Assembly (NCBI GenBank): GCA_003503535.1
Contig: DOCI01000308.1
Coordinates: forward strand, 61,946-70,528
DNA length: 8,583 nt
Reading direction: 5' to 3'
Source: Planctomycetaceae bacterium
GTDB lineage: Bacteria > Planctomycetota > Planctomycetia > Planctomycetales > Planctomycetaceae
Shown here: piece by piece, positions 1-5,775 of the stretch
Layout of the letters: the number at the start of each line of letters is the position of its first letter
Numbering within the stretch: the first letter of the stretch is position 1
The notes under the pieces: generated by a model
Database searches by the model: none
Seen by the model: the letters and a program-made list of their open reading frames with translations, nothing else
Told to the model about the DNA's origin: nothing
Made by a program: the position numbers and the translations under genes

Positions 1-285
1 ACGAATAAAACGCAGGCAAAACCCAGAATCCGTGTGAAGTCTGAGGCGAATTCTGAACCTGAACAAACTATTCAGGAAACGGGTCACAAAAATTCTGCAC
101 AACCTGGCAGACAGGCCTCAAAACCCGAGAAGACTCCTGCTGAACCACGTGAGACGGTCTCGATTGACACGTCATATGAAGATGATGATCGATTAGACTC
201 ACAGGACCTGAAGGGACTTAGTAAGAAGGAACGCCGCCGATTGCGTAAAATGCATCGGGACCAACAACGCAATAAAGCCGCTTGA
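1..285 (+). CDS. C-terminal part of an unidentified protein with a charged tail (5' end outside window)
   Basis: The reading frame is open from the first base of the window to the TGA at 283-285, so this is most likely the end of a longer gene. A GTG at 34 could start an 83-residue protein, but no ribosome binding site precedes it. The visible part is hydrophilic and low in complexity, rich in Glu, Gln, Lys, Pro and Ser, with an acidic patch (YEDDDRLD) followed by a strongly basic end (LSKKERRRLRKMHRDQQR). This looks like a disordered tail, possibly binding nucleic acid or a protein partner. I do not recognise the family. In many proteobacteria kdsA follows pyrG, but nothing in this tail identifies CTP synthase. 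It lies 124 bases upstream of kdsA on the same strand and may share its transcript. Confidence 0.6.
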   Translation, partial: TNKTQAKPRIRVKSEANSEPEQTIQETGHKNSAQPGRQASKPEKTPAEPRETVSIDTSYEDDDRLDSQDLKGLSKKERRRLRKMHRDQQRNKAA

Positions 286-330
286 TCTGTTGCAGGAAGG
301 ATGTTTCTTTGCGTAGCCCGTCGGAGTGGT

Positions 331-389
331 TAAAATGATTTCCTGAGTTATGGCACTGCGAGCTGCCAGTCTGTCAGAGAATCATTTTA
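331..389 (+). promoter_or_regulatory. Long imperfect hairpin in the kdsA leader
   Basis: TAAAATGATTTCCTGA at 331-346 pairs with TCAGAGAATCATTTTA at 374-389: ten base pairs, one G-U pair, one mismatch, then four pairs. A second stem, TGGCA (351-355) with TGCCA (364-368), sits inside the loop. The structure ends 20 bases before the preferred kdsA start at 410 and swallows the alternative ATG at 350. It could be an mRNA leader structure, an operator, or a weak bidirectional terminator for the upstream gene. The pairing is seen directly; any function is inference. Confidence 0.4.
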
Positions 390-409
390 TCCTAAAAATC
401 GGGCGGTTC

Positions 410-1252
410 ATGTCTGAGAATTCAGTTTCGCTGGGAAAATTTCGTTGCGGTCGCGGCGAGCCATTATTGTTTATTCTGGGGCCATGCGTCATTGAATCTC
501 AGGATTCACTGCTCAAAACGGCAGAAGAAATCCGCAAGATTTCTGATGACCTGGGGATCAATGTCGTCTTTAAAGCGAGTTTCGATAAGGCGAACCGGAC
601 CAGCATCGACAGTTTTCGAGGTCCCGGTCTTGAAGAAGGAATGCGGATCCTGCAATCAGTCACCGATCAAATCGGCATCCAGACAACGACCGATATTCAT
701 CTCCCGGAACAGGCGGCTCCTGCTGCGAAAGTCTGTCAGATTCTCCAGATTCCAGCTTTTCTGGCCAGGCAAACCGACCTCATTCAGGCGGCAGCCGAGG
801 CGACGCGAGATTATGGCGGTGTGATCAATGTCAAAAAGCCCCAGTTTATCGCTCCAGAGGACATCAAGCATGTTGTCAATAAATGTCGGGAATCTGGGCA
901 GGAGAATGTCTTATTGACTGAACGGGGAACCACGTTTGGCTATGGACATCTCGTCAACGACATGCAGTCCATACCGCTGATGCAAAGTCTGGGTTGCCCC
1001 GTCGTTTTTGATGCCACTCACAGCGTGCAACGTCCCGGCGGGAAGACCACCGGCGGAAATCGGGCGATGGTTCCCTATTTAGCCCGAGCGGCTGTCGCAG
1101 CCGGAGCCGATGCCGTATTCATGGAAACCCATCCCGATCCCGAACAATCTCCCAGCGATGGTCCAAACATGATTCCCCTCAAGGATTTGAGGAAAATTCT
1201 CCAACAATTGATCGAAATTCGCGTACTGGTCAATGGCTGGGGGAATCTGTAA
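410..1252 (+). CDS. kdsA: 3-deoxy-8-phosphooctulonate synthase (KDO-8-phosphate synthase), metal-dependent type
   Basis: This cytoplasmic enzyme condenses phosphoenolpyruvate with arabinose-5-phosphate to give KDO-8-phosphate, the precursor of the KDO sugar linking lipid A to the LPS core. The 280 residues match the usual family length. Recognisable blocks are GPCVIES (24-30), [10 protein letters not shown] (54-63), FRGPGLEEG (69-77), [11 protein letters not shown] (114-124), NVKKPQF (140-146), TERGTTFGY (170-178), DATHSVQ (201-207) and METHPDPE (238-245). Cys26, His204, Glu239 and Asp250 correspond to the metal ligands Cys11, His185, Glu222 and Asp233 of the Aquifex enzyme; metal-independent enzymes such as that of E. 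coli have Asn at the Cys position. I chose ATG 410 because the family begins shortly before the LFILGPC strand. ATG 350 would add 20 unusual residues and lies inside a hairpin. Neither start has a strong ribosome binding site. Confidence 0.95.
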   Translation: MSENSVSLGKFRCGRGEPLLFILGPCVIESQDSLLKTAEEIRKISDDLGINVVFKASFDKANRTSIDSFRGPGLEEGMRILQSVTDQIGIQTTTDIHLPEQAAPAAKVCQILQIPAFLARQTDLIQAAAEATRDYGGVINVKKPQFIAPEDIKHVVNKCRESGQENVLLTERGTTFGYGHLVNDMQSIPLMQSLGCPVVFDATHSVQRPGGKTTGGNRAMVPYLARAAVAAGADAVFMETHPDPEQSPSDGPNMIPLKDLRKILQQLIEIRVLVNGWGNL

Positions 1253-1311
1253 GTCAGGCTGTGTCTGACGAGATGGACCATTGATAATTATTCTGTCAGG
1301 CACTTCCTGAC
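1253..1311. promoter_or_regulatory. Two near-identical 17-bp dyads, 42 bp apart
   Basis: GTCAGGCTGTGTCTGAC at 1253-1269 and GTCAGGCACTTCCTGAC at 1295-1311 agree at 13 of 17 positions, and each is an inverted repeat with GTCAG and CTGAC arms. The first begins directly after the kdsA stop codon, and the second ends 54 bases before the lipoprotein start. The 42-bp period is close to four helical turns, so paired operator sites are possible. They could instead be 3' hairpins of the kdsA mRNA, though no T-tract follows either. The repeat is seen directly; its role is inference. Confidence 0.4.
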
Positions 1312-1365
1312 CTACGGACTTTCATCCCAAATTTACTACCACTTTTTTCGAGTTGACACCTGACG

Positions 1366-3069
1366 ATGACAATTTGTCGAATTCAAACTTTGATTTCCTG
1401 TACTCTCCTTCTGACGGCAGGGCTGATTTCAGCAGGCTGCAATGGTGGCAATTCCTCTGAAGATTTGGAGAAAAAAGAGGGTAAGAAAGTCGATGCGATC
1501 TCTGCTCGAGAGAATCTTGAAAAGCGAAGAATCTGTAAGGCGAATCTCGATAAAGTTTATCAGATCCTGCAGCCAAGTGCAGAGAATATCAACAGCGAGT
1601 TGCAAGCTGCAGTGGTGATTCTCAATCAGTGGTTCGGGAGTTGTGCCGACTTGTCGAAGACACAACGAGATGTTGCCCATCCGTTATTCATGCCTCAGAC
1701 AGAACCGGAGTTTATCGCAAATTTAAATAGCGATTCGGTATCGCTGGGCGATGTCCTTTATCTCCGCGATCAACTTTTGATGCGGAAAGTTGTTGAGCAT
1801 GTTGTCCAGGATTCCCCGACGGATCTGGAAAAGATCCGAGCGATCTATGAGTACACCTGCCGGAACATAACGCTCGATCAACAGTTGATCGATCCTCGAC
1901 TGACAGCTGCTGGTTTGATTACTCAAGAGAGACTCAGCCAACTCGACCCGACAACCATCCCTCGAACGTTGCAGGATGTGGTTCTGGCGGGGCGGGGATT
2001 GCCTCAGGATCGGATCTGGGTGTTTGCAACCCTGCTCGAACAACTCAATTTCGATTCCCTGGTCATGATGCCTCCTGAATCTGCAGATGCAAAAGCGTCT
2101 TCGCCAGCTATTCTCTTTGTCTTGATTGACGATCAGCTGTTGGCTTTTTGTCCGGAACTGGCGATTGAATTTCAGGCAAATGCTGAGGATGCGAATCAGT
2201 TGTGGGCTGCCTCGGCTCTCGCAAAGGATTTTAACTCGCTGTTTAATACTTTTCCGGGTGTGACATTCCCGGAAGGCTCTCCAATTCAACAAATGCAGGC
2301 TGTTGACTGGAAGACCGCAGACGTTTTTCTGCCTTATGCCATGCTGTCGACTTCTCGAAGAATGGAAGCCTTGCAGATTGAGTTTGCCGGAGAAATGGCC
2401 TGCACAATTTATCAACCTCTCGAAGGGGATGATGCAAATGGAGTCGGATTGGGGGAACGGGTTACTTCTCGGCTCAAACCGATTCTGGAGGAGAGGAAGC
2501 TGACATTCTGGAGTTATCCGCACAAAATGTATCAGCAGTCGCTTCTTGCCAGTGAAGAGGCTTTAACACTTCGAGAGCTTTCTCACGCGACATTGATGAA
2601 AGAAGTTCGCTCCGTCCGTGCGAATGAAGATCAGAATGAAGAAAAGACTTACAAAGTCAGCATGGAGCGGCAAATGCTCAAGGCGCGCCTGCAACAGTTG
2701 CTGGGGAATGAAACAGAAGCCCTGCGAACTTATATTCGCATCCGTTTGCAATTCAGTGTAACAGGCACAGGGGCGGCTGTTCAATTTGAAAACCTGATGC
2801 GATTTCTCCAGGCCGAGGATGCCCAGTACTGGAGTGCGATTTCTCAGTATGAAAGTCAGGGCTATCGAGCCGCTGCAGATACGTTACAGAATTATGTCGC
2901 CCGCTATCCCAATGGTCGCTGGGCCAATTCTGCTCGCCAACTTCAGGCAGAAGCCCTGGCTAAAAATGACAAGCCTGCAGAAGCAGTGGAAATCCTGAAA
3001 CAGTCGGAGTTTCCAGCCTCAATGAATGTCCGCAAGACCATCGATCTTCAAAATTGGCAGACGCCTTAA
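1366..3069 (+). CDS. Putative lipoprotein with degenerate transglutaminase-like region and TPR-like C-terminus
   Basis: The 567-residue product starts with a short basic stretch and a hydrophobic segment ending in ISAGC, a relaxed lipobox with Cys25 as the likely lipidated residue, so it is probably membrane-anchored and faces the periplasm. Residues about 150-265 read like a transglutaminase-like fold: a helix EKIRAIYEYTCRNI (155-168), then TLQDVVLAGRGLPQDRIWVFATLLEQL (201-227, in the place of the usual RGxC nucleophile helix), then strands ending LLAFCPELA (258-266). The expected nucleophile Cys is replaced by residues around Leu212-Pro213 and the usual Asp-Pro is Cys262-Pro263, so peptidase or crosslinking activity is unlikely. 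Residues about 436-545 are helical and TPR-like, with an YRAAADTLQNYVARYPNG repeat resembling envelope TPR adaptors. A scaffold or binding role is inferred. ATG 1366 is the first start and gives a full signal peptide; no clear ribosome binding site is visible. The domain call comes from pattern reading only. Confidence 0.75.
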   Translation: MTICRIQTLISCTLLLTAGLISAGCNGGNSSEDLEKKEGKKVDAISARENLEKRRICKANLDKVYQILQPSAENINSELQAAVVILNQWFGSCADLSKTQRDVAHPLFMPQTEPEFIANLNSDSVSLGDVLYLRDQLLMRKVVEHVVQDSPTDLEKIRAIYEYTCRNITLDQQLIDPRLTAAGLITQERLSQLDPTTIPRTLQDVVLAGRGLPQDRIWVFATLLEQLNFDSLVMMPPESADAKASSPAILFVLIDDQLLAFCPELAIEFQANAEDANQLWAASALAKDFNSLFNTFPGVTFPEGSPIQQMQAVDWKTADVFLPYAMLSTSRRMEALQIEFAGEMACTIYQPLEGDDANGVGLGERVTSRLKPILEERKLTFWSYPHKMYQQSLLASEEALTLRELSHATLMKEVRSVRANEDQNEEKTYKVSMERQMLKARLQQLLGNETEALRTYIRIRLQFSVTGTGAAVQFENLMRFLQAEDAQYWSAISQYESQGYRAAADTLQNYVARYPNGRWANSARQLQAEALAKNDKPAEAVEILKQSEFPASMNVRKTIDLQNWQTP

Positions 3070-3075
3070 AACGTA

Positions 3076-3160
3076 GGGTGGCGGGGGCGCTCTCGAAGAG
3101 AAGCCTCCGAATCATTGAACTTTCAGGGGCTTCCGCAAAAGCGGAGCGCCCCCGCCACCC
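3076..3160. repeat. 85-bp compound inverted repeat (REP/MITE-like)
   Basis: GGGTGGCGGGGGCGCT at 3076-3091 is perfectly inverted as AGCGCCCCCGCCACCC at 3145-3160. Inside, each arm carries its own small hairpin at the same place: CTC-GAA-GAG (3092-3100) on the left and CCGC-AAAA-GCGG (3133-3144) on the right. A further matching block follows in each arm, AAGCCTCCGA (3101-3110) against TCAGGGGCTT (3123-3132), with a 12-base centre. The two arms are therefore diverged copies of one unit facing each other, as in paired REP elements. It begins 7 bases after the lipoprotein stop and may also stabilise or end that transcript. No T-tract follows. Copies elsewhere in the genome are expected but cannot be seen here. 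Confidence 0.7.
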
Positions 3161-3211
3161 AAATCGATTATATCCTGGTCATGTATAGACATGAGGCTTT
3201 TACGACTCTCG

Positions 3212-3229
3212 GCCAGTCAACTCACTGGC
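3212..3229. other. Small hairpin GCCAGT-N6-ACTGGC
   Basis: A perfect 6-bp GC-containing inverted repeat with a six-base loop is followed by TTCTATTT, a poor T-tract. It could be a weak terminator lying between the compound repeat and the transporter gene. It is short enough to be chance. Confidence 0.2.
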
Positions 3230-3270
3230 TTCTATTTCATGCTTGTATCCTCACGGCCTGGCTCATAAAT

Positions 3271-3288
3271 TTGACTGGATCAAGTCAA
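3271..3288. promoter_or_regulatory. Dyad TTGACT-N6-AGTCAA upstream of the transporter gene
   Basis: A perfect inverted repeat with 6-bp arms and 6-bp spacer lies about 32 bases before the first in-frame codons of the transporter. TTGACT resembles a -35 box, but the nearest good -10 (TATATT, 3303-3308) is 26 bases away, so an ordinary sigma-70 promoter does not fit. An operator is possible. Confidence 0.25.
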
Positions 3289-3307
3289 TCCGTCAAATTC
3301 TTTATAT

Positions 3308-3312
3308 TAAGG
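3308..3312 (+). promoter_or_regulatory. Possible ribosome binding site (TAAGG) for an upstream transporter start
   Basis: TAAGG lies 7 bases before ATC 3320, the codon where the transporter protein would be expected to begin by homology (IKQFFLRQWF...). It overlaps the in-frame stop TAA at 3308-3310. It is the only Shine-Dalgarno-like sequence near the 5' end of this gene and argues that translation begins well before TTG 3371. Confidence 0.3.
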
Positions 3313-3370
3313 TCGTCTCATCAAGCAGTTTTTTCTTCGTCAATGGTTTCTGATCACTCTGTTTATTCTG

Positions 3371-4369
3371 TTGCCGGTCGGAGGCTTGCTGGGGCAGTCG
3401 GTGCCGGGCTTGAGCGAATCCGTCGGCCAATATGTGAATACCGGCTATCTGGTCTTCTTCATTCTCTTTGGCATGTCCATCACGTTGCCGACGGGGAAAC
3501 TCTGGGAGACCGCATCGCAGCCGACATCGATTTTACTGGCGATAGTAGTCAGCATTGTCATCCTTCCACTCATCACCTGGGGAGTGGTCCTGCTGTTTTC
3601 GCTGAAGTCCTTCTCGGCTGGCCTATTAATCATGTCTGCCGTGCCGACGACTCTCGCTTCAGCTGCCGTCTGGACACGAAAAGCGGGCGGGAATGATGCG
3701 ATCCCTCTTATGGCCACACTTCTGGGAAATGCCTTTTGTTTTCTGACGATCCCCTTCTGGCTCGGACTGACGCTCGGACAAACTCTGCCCATCGATATCT
3801 GGTCTTTAATGTCTCGGTTGTTAATTGTGGCAGTTTTGCCGATGGGGCTGGCTCAGATACTGCGGGCAATTCCAGTTGTCGGAAAAAAAGCCGATGCTCA
3901 CAAAGTCTCCATCAGCATGCTTTCGCAGATCGGCATTCTGATCATCATTATGATCAGTGCCATCCGCACCGGTCCGATCTTTCAGGAACAGTCGGGAAAG
4001 ATATCGCTGCAACAAATATCGCTGGTCATCGTGTTATGCGGATTCATTCACGGCATCGGCCTCTGGAGTGGCTGGGGGCTCACACGTCTGCTGCGAGGAA
4101 ACTGTGAAGATGCAATTGGCGTTGCCTTTTCCGGGAGCCAGAAAACACTGGCCATCGCCATCGATCTGACGACTTCTCCCATTCTCCTCGCGACTGGAAT
4201 TTCTCCCCTGGCAATTATTCCTCCACTGATTTTTCATGCCCTGCAATTGATTATCGATACGGTCATGATTGCCAAGTTCCGGCAAACATGTTCTGATACC
4301 GATGTGAAGATGTCGCCTCAGCCCACACATTCCAATGCTGCCGAATCGATTTCGACAGACTTAAAATGA
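3371..4369 (+). CDS. SBF-like (bile acid:sodium symporter superfamily, YfeH/SLC10A7-type) transporter
   Basis: This integral inner-membrane protein belongs to the SBF-like family; members of the wider superfamily move organic anions or other small metabolites, usually with sodium. Its substrate is unknown. The 332 residues counted from TTG 3371 contain eight or nine hydrophobic helices (about 20-38, 52-77, 83-103, 110-135, 146-163, 183-199, 213-235, 246-268 and 270-301). It has two family signatures: AVPTTLASAAVWTRKAGGN (90-108), like E. coli YfeH, and FSGSQKTLAIAI (253-264) followed by PPLIFHALQLI (284-294). The first helix is incomplete at this start. Upstream codons in the same frame, open from 3311, encode RQWFLITLFILLPVGGLLG, which looks like genuine helix 1, yet there is no ATG, GTG or TTG before 3371. 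The true start may be ATC 3320, a CTG, or a mutated codon. The stop overlaps the start of the ThuA-like gene (ATGA), which suggests translational coupling. Confidence 0.85.
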   Translation: MPVGGLLGQSVPGLSESVGQYVNTGYLVFFILFGMSITLPTGKLWETASQPTSILLAIVVSIVILPLITWGVVLLFSLKSFSAGLLIMSAVPTTLASAAVWTRKAGGNDAIPLMATLLGNAFCFLTIPFWLGLTLGQTLPIDIWSLMSRLLIVAVLPMGLAQILRAIPVVGKKADAHKVSISMLSQIGILIIIMISAIRTGPIFQEQSGKISLQQISLVIVLCGFIHGIGLWSGWGLTRLLRGNCEDAIGVAFSGSQKTLAIAIDLTTSPILLATGISPLAIIPPLIFHALQLIIDTVMIAKFRQTCSDTDVKMSPQPTHSNAAESISTDLK

Positions 4370-5262
4370 GAGAAACCAACATGATGAAACCCGAGATTCC
4401 ACTGAGCATTCTGGCTCTGTTTTTTGTTTTGGCAATTTCCTGGACCGCTCCGGTGCAAGCCGAGGAAATTCCGAAAACCAAAATCCTGATGCTGACTGAA
4501 AGCAAGGGATTCACCCACGGCTCGGTACGACGCAATGACGGCAAACTCGCCACCGCCGAAGTTGCCATGATTCAGCTCGGCCAGAAAACCGGTCTGTTTG
4601 ATGTCGATTGTACTCAGAATAGTGCTGCCGATTTCACGAAGGAAAATCTGGAAAAGTACGATATCGTTATGTTCTACACGACGGGCGAACTGCCGATTGC
4701 TCCTGAGGATCGTGACTATTTCATCAACGACTGGTTAAAGCAAAAAGGCCACGGCTTCATCGGTTTCCACTCTGCTGCCGATACCTATCGCACAAATGAT
4801 CCCAAAAAGAACGAAGAATTCCGCTGGTACTGGGACATGTGCGGCGGCACCTTCAACGGCCATCCCTGGGGAGCTGGCACTACTGTCACCATGACGGTTC
4901 ACGATCCCGAGCATCCTGTCATGCAACCATTCGGAAAAGTCTTTGTGCATCAGGATGAGATTTATCAGTATGTCAACTGGCAGCCGGAAAAAGTCCGTGT
5001 GCTGATGTCCCTCGACATGGCCAACTGCAAACCGAGCAAGCCGTATCATGTGCCGGTCGCCTGGGTGAAAAGCTGGGGCGATGGCAAAGTCTATTTCAAC
5101 AATCTCGGCCACCGCGACGAAACCTGGACCAATCCAGCCTTTCTCAAATCGGTCGAAAACGCCGTCAAGTGGATGCGAGGCGGACTGGAAGGTTCCACCG
5201 AACCCAACCCGGAAGTCTCTGCGGCTGAGGAAGAAAAAGCCAAAGCAGCCGCCAAAGAATAA
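4366..5262 (+). CDS. Secreted ThuA-like domain protein
   Basis: ThuA-like proteins have a class I glutamine-amidotransferase-like fold and are often exported in planctomycetes; the name comes from a trehalose-utilisation gene, but the activity of this group is not settled. A signal peptide with a hydrophobic core (about 11-27) ends at APVQA-EE, with likely cleavage after residue 32. The domain covers about 37-272, with KILMLTESKGFTHG (39-52), YDIVMFYTTGELP (98-110), GFIGFHSAADTY (130-141), HQDEIYQY (195-202) and YFNNLGHRDETW (243-254). The last ~25 residues are an Ala/Glu/Lys-rich tail. ATG 4366 overlaps the transporter stop (ATGA), and ATGs at 4381 or 4384, which give a cleaner signal peptide, are good alternatives. 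The nearest purine-rich stretch, GAGAGAAA (4368-4375), could serve the later ATGs. Coupling to the transporter suggests a shared substrate; this is inference. An intrinsic terminator follows 21 bases after the stop. Confidence 0.88.
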   Translation: MRETNMMKPEIPLSILALFFVLAISWTAPVQAEEIPKTKILMLTESKGFTHGSVRRNDGKLATAEVAMIQLGQKTGLFDVDCTQNSAADFTKENLEKYDIVMFYTTGELPIAPEDRDYFINDWLKQKGHGFIGFHSAADTYRTNDPKKNEEFRWYWDMCGGTFNGHPWGAGTTVTMTVHDPEHPVMQPFGKVFVHQDEIYQYVNWQPEKVRVLMSLDMANCKPSKPYHVPVAWVKSWGDGKVYFNNLGHRDETWTNPAFLKSVENAVKWMRGGLEGSTEPNPEVSAAEEEKAKAAAKE

Positions 5263-5282
5263 ACATTCAAATCGCAACCACG

Positions 5283-5308
5283 CCCACGCTCGCCGTGGGT
5301 ATTTTTTT
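5283..5308 (+). terminator. Intrinsic terminator of the transporter/ThuA unit
   Basis: A perfect six-base-pair stem, CCCACG (5283-5288) with CGTGGG (5294-5299) around a five-base loop, is followed at once by TATTTTTTT. It lies 20 bases after the ThuA-like stop codon, with the right polarity for the plus strand. Confidence 0.85.
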
Positions 5309-5353
5309 GGGCTGGTCGAGTCCAGATATGTGCTCGGTTCCAGAAAATAAATA

Positions 5354-5434
5354 GGGGACAACTGGCTTTGCCAGTGCATCGTAACTTCAGTAATAGTCTT
5401 GATCAGTACTGACGAAGCCAGTGGCACACACCCC
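5354..5434. repeat. 81-bp compound inverted repeat, second type (REP/MITE-like)
   Basis: The left arm ACTGGCTTTGCCAGTGC (5361-5377) and the right arm GTACTGACGAAGCCAGT (5406-5422) are inverted copies agreeing at 14 of 17 positions. Each arm folds on itself: ACTGGC-TTT-GCCAGT on the left, and ACTGAC-GAA-GCCAGT on the right with one non-Watson-Crick position. GGGG (5354-5357) and CCCC (5431-5434) bound the element. The design, two facing units each with an internal hairpin, is the same as at 3076-3160, but the sequence is different. No transposase gene is present. Confidence 0.6.
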
Positions 5435-5650
5435 GAAGTTTTAGCGGATCAATCCTCAAGCGTGGACATGACAGTTGGAGCCAGTCGTATGGTGTGGATT
5501 ACGACGCTTACCTGCCCGATCTGATTCTCGATCGTTTTGTCGAGTTGTTATTGTCGAATCGCAATAACTGGAGCATTTCCAAAATTAATTTTCCGCGTTA
5601 ATCCTGTGCAAACATCATGTTTCAGAGCAATAGCATACATGCGAAGGCAC
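5435..5650. other. Gene-free stretch with a possible coding remnant
   Basis: No gene with a start codon, ribosome binding site and recognisable product is visible here. One plus-strand frame is open from about 5414 to the TAA at 5599-5601. It reads in part HDSWSQSYGVDYDAYLPD and then LILDRFVELLLSNRNNW, which looks protein-like but has no usable start and begins inside the repeat. It may be a decayed gene fragment or chance. A small palindrome, AAACAT-C-ATGTTT, lies at 5609-5621. Confidence 0.25.
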
Positions 5651-5684
5651 ACTGCAGAAACCATTTTCAAATGGTTTCTGCAGT
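5651..5684. repeat. 34-bp perfect palindrome with a 2-bp centre
   Basis: ACTGCAGAAACCATTT (5651-5666) is perfectly inverted as AAATGGTTTCTGCAGT (5669-5684) around TC. No T-tract follows on either strand, so it is not a standard terminator. It lies 85 bases downstream of the minus-strand PDZ-protein gene and could form a strong 3' hairpin in that mRNA, or be a dyad binding site. A chance match of this length is very unlikely. Confidence 0.7.
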
Positions 5685-5756
5685 CGCTTGGACTCCAAAT
5701 GACCATAAACACTGAGTTTGCTCCTGCCGAACGCTGCAGGTGATTTTAGAATATGC

Positions 5757-5775
5757 TCGATAAATGCACTATCGA
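5757..5775 (-). other. Dyad TCGATA-N7-TATCGA across the PDZ-gene stop codon
   Basis: A perfect inverted repeat with six-base arms spans the TAG stop of the minus-strand gene (5769-5771). The stem is AT-rich and is followed on the minus strand by GCATATTCT, so it would be a weak terminator at best. Confidence 0.25.

Noticed and set aside
301..333. Ten-codon open frame starting at ATG 301 just after AGGAAGG
   Set aside because: The purine-rich stretch directly abuts the ATG, leaving no spacing for ribosome binding, and the peptide has no attenuator-like codon run.
1353..1358. Exact TTGACA -35 box upstream of the lipoprotein gene
   Set aside because: It lies only 7 bases before the start codon, and no -10 box occurs 16-18 bases later.
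1723..2523. Long minus-strand open frame (266 codons) opposite the lipoprotein gene
   Set aside because: Its translation is rich in Arg, Ser, Gln and Cys with no domain or signal, and it lies wholly inside a better-supported plus-strand gene; it is a shadow frame.
3115..3696. Plus-strand frame of 193 codons starting inside the compound repeat
   Set aside because: It overlaps the transporter in another frame, its first codons are repeat sequence, and the translation has no coding character.
4735..5427. Minus-strand open frame of 230 codons opposite the ThuA-like gene
   Set aside because: The opposite strand carries clear ThuA-family motifs, while this frame has no recognisable content and runs through the terminator and into the repeat.
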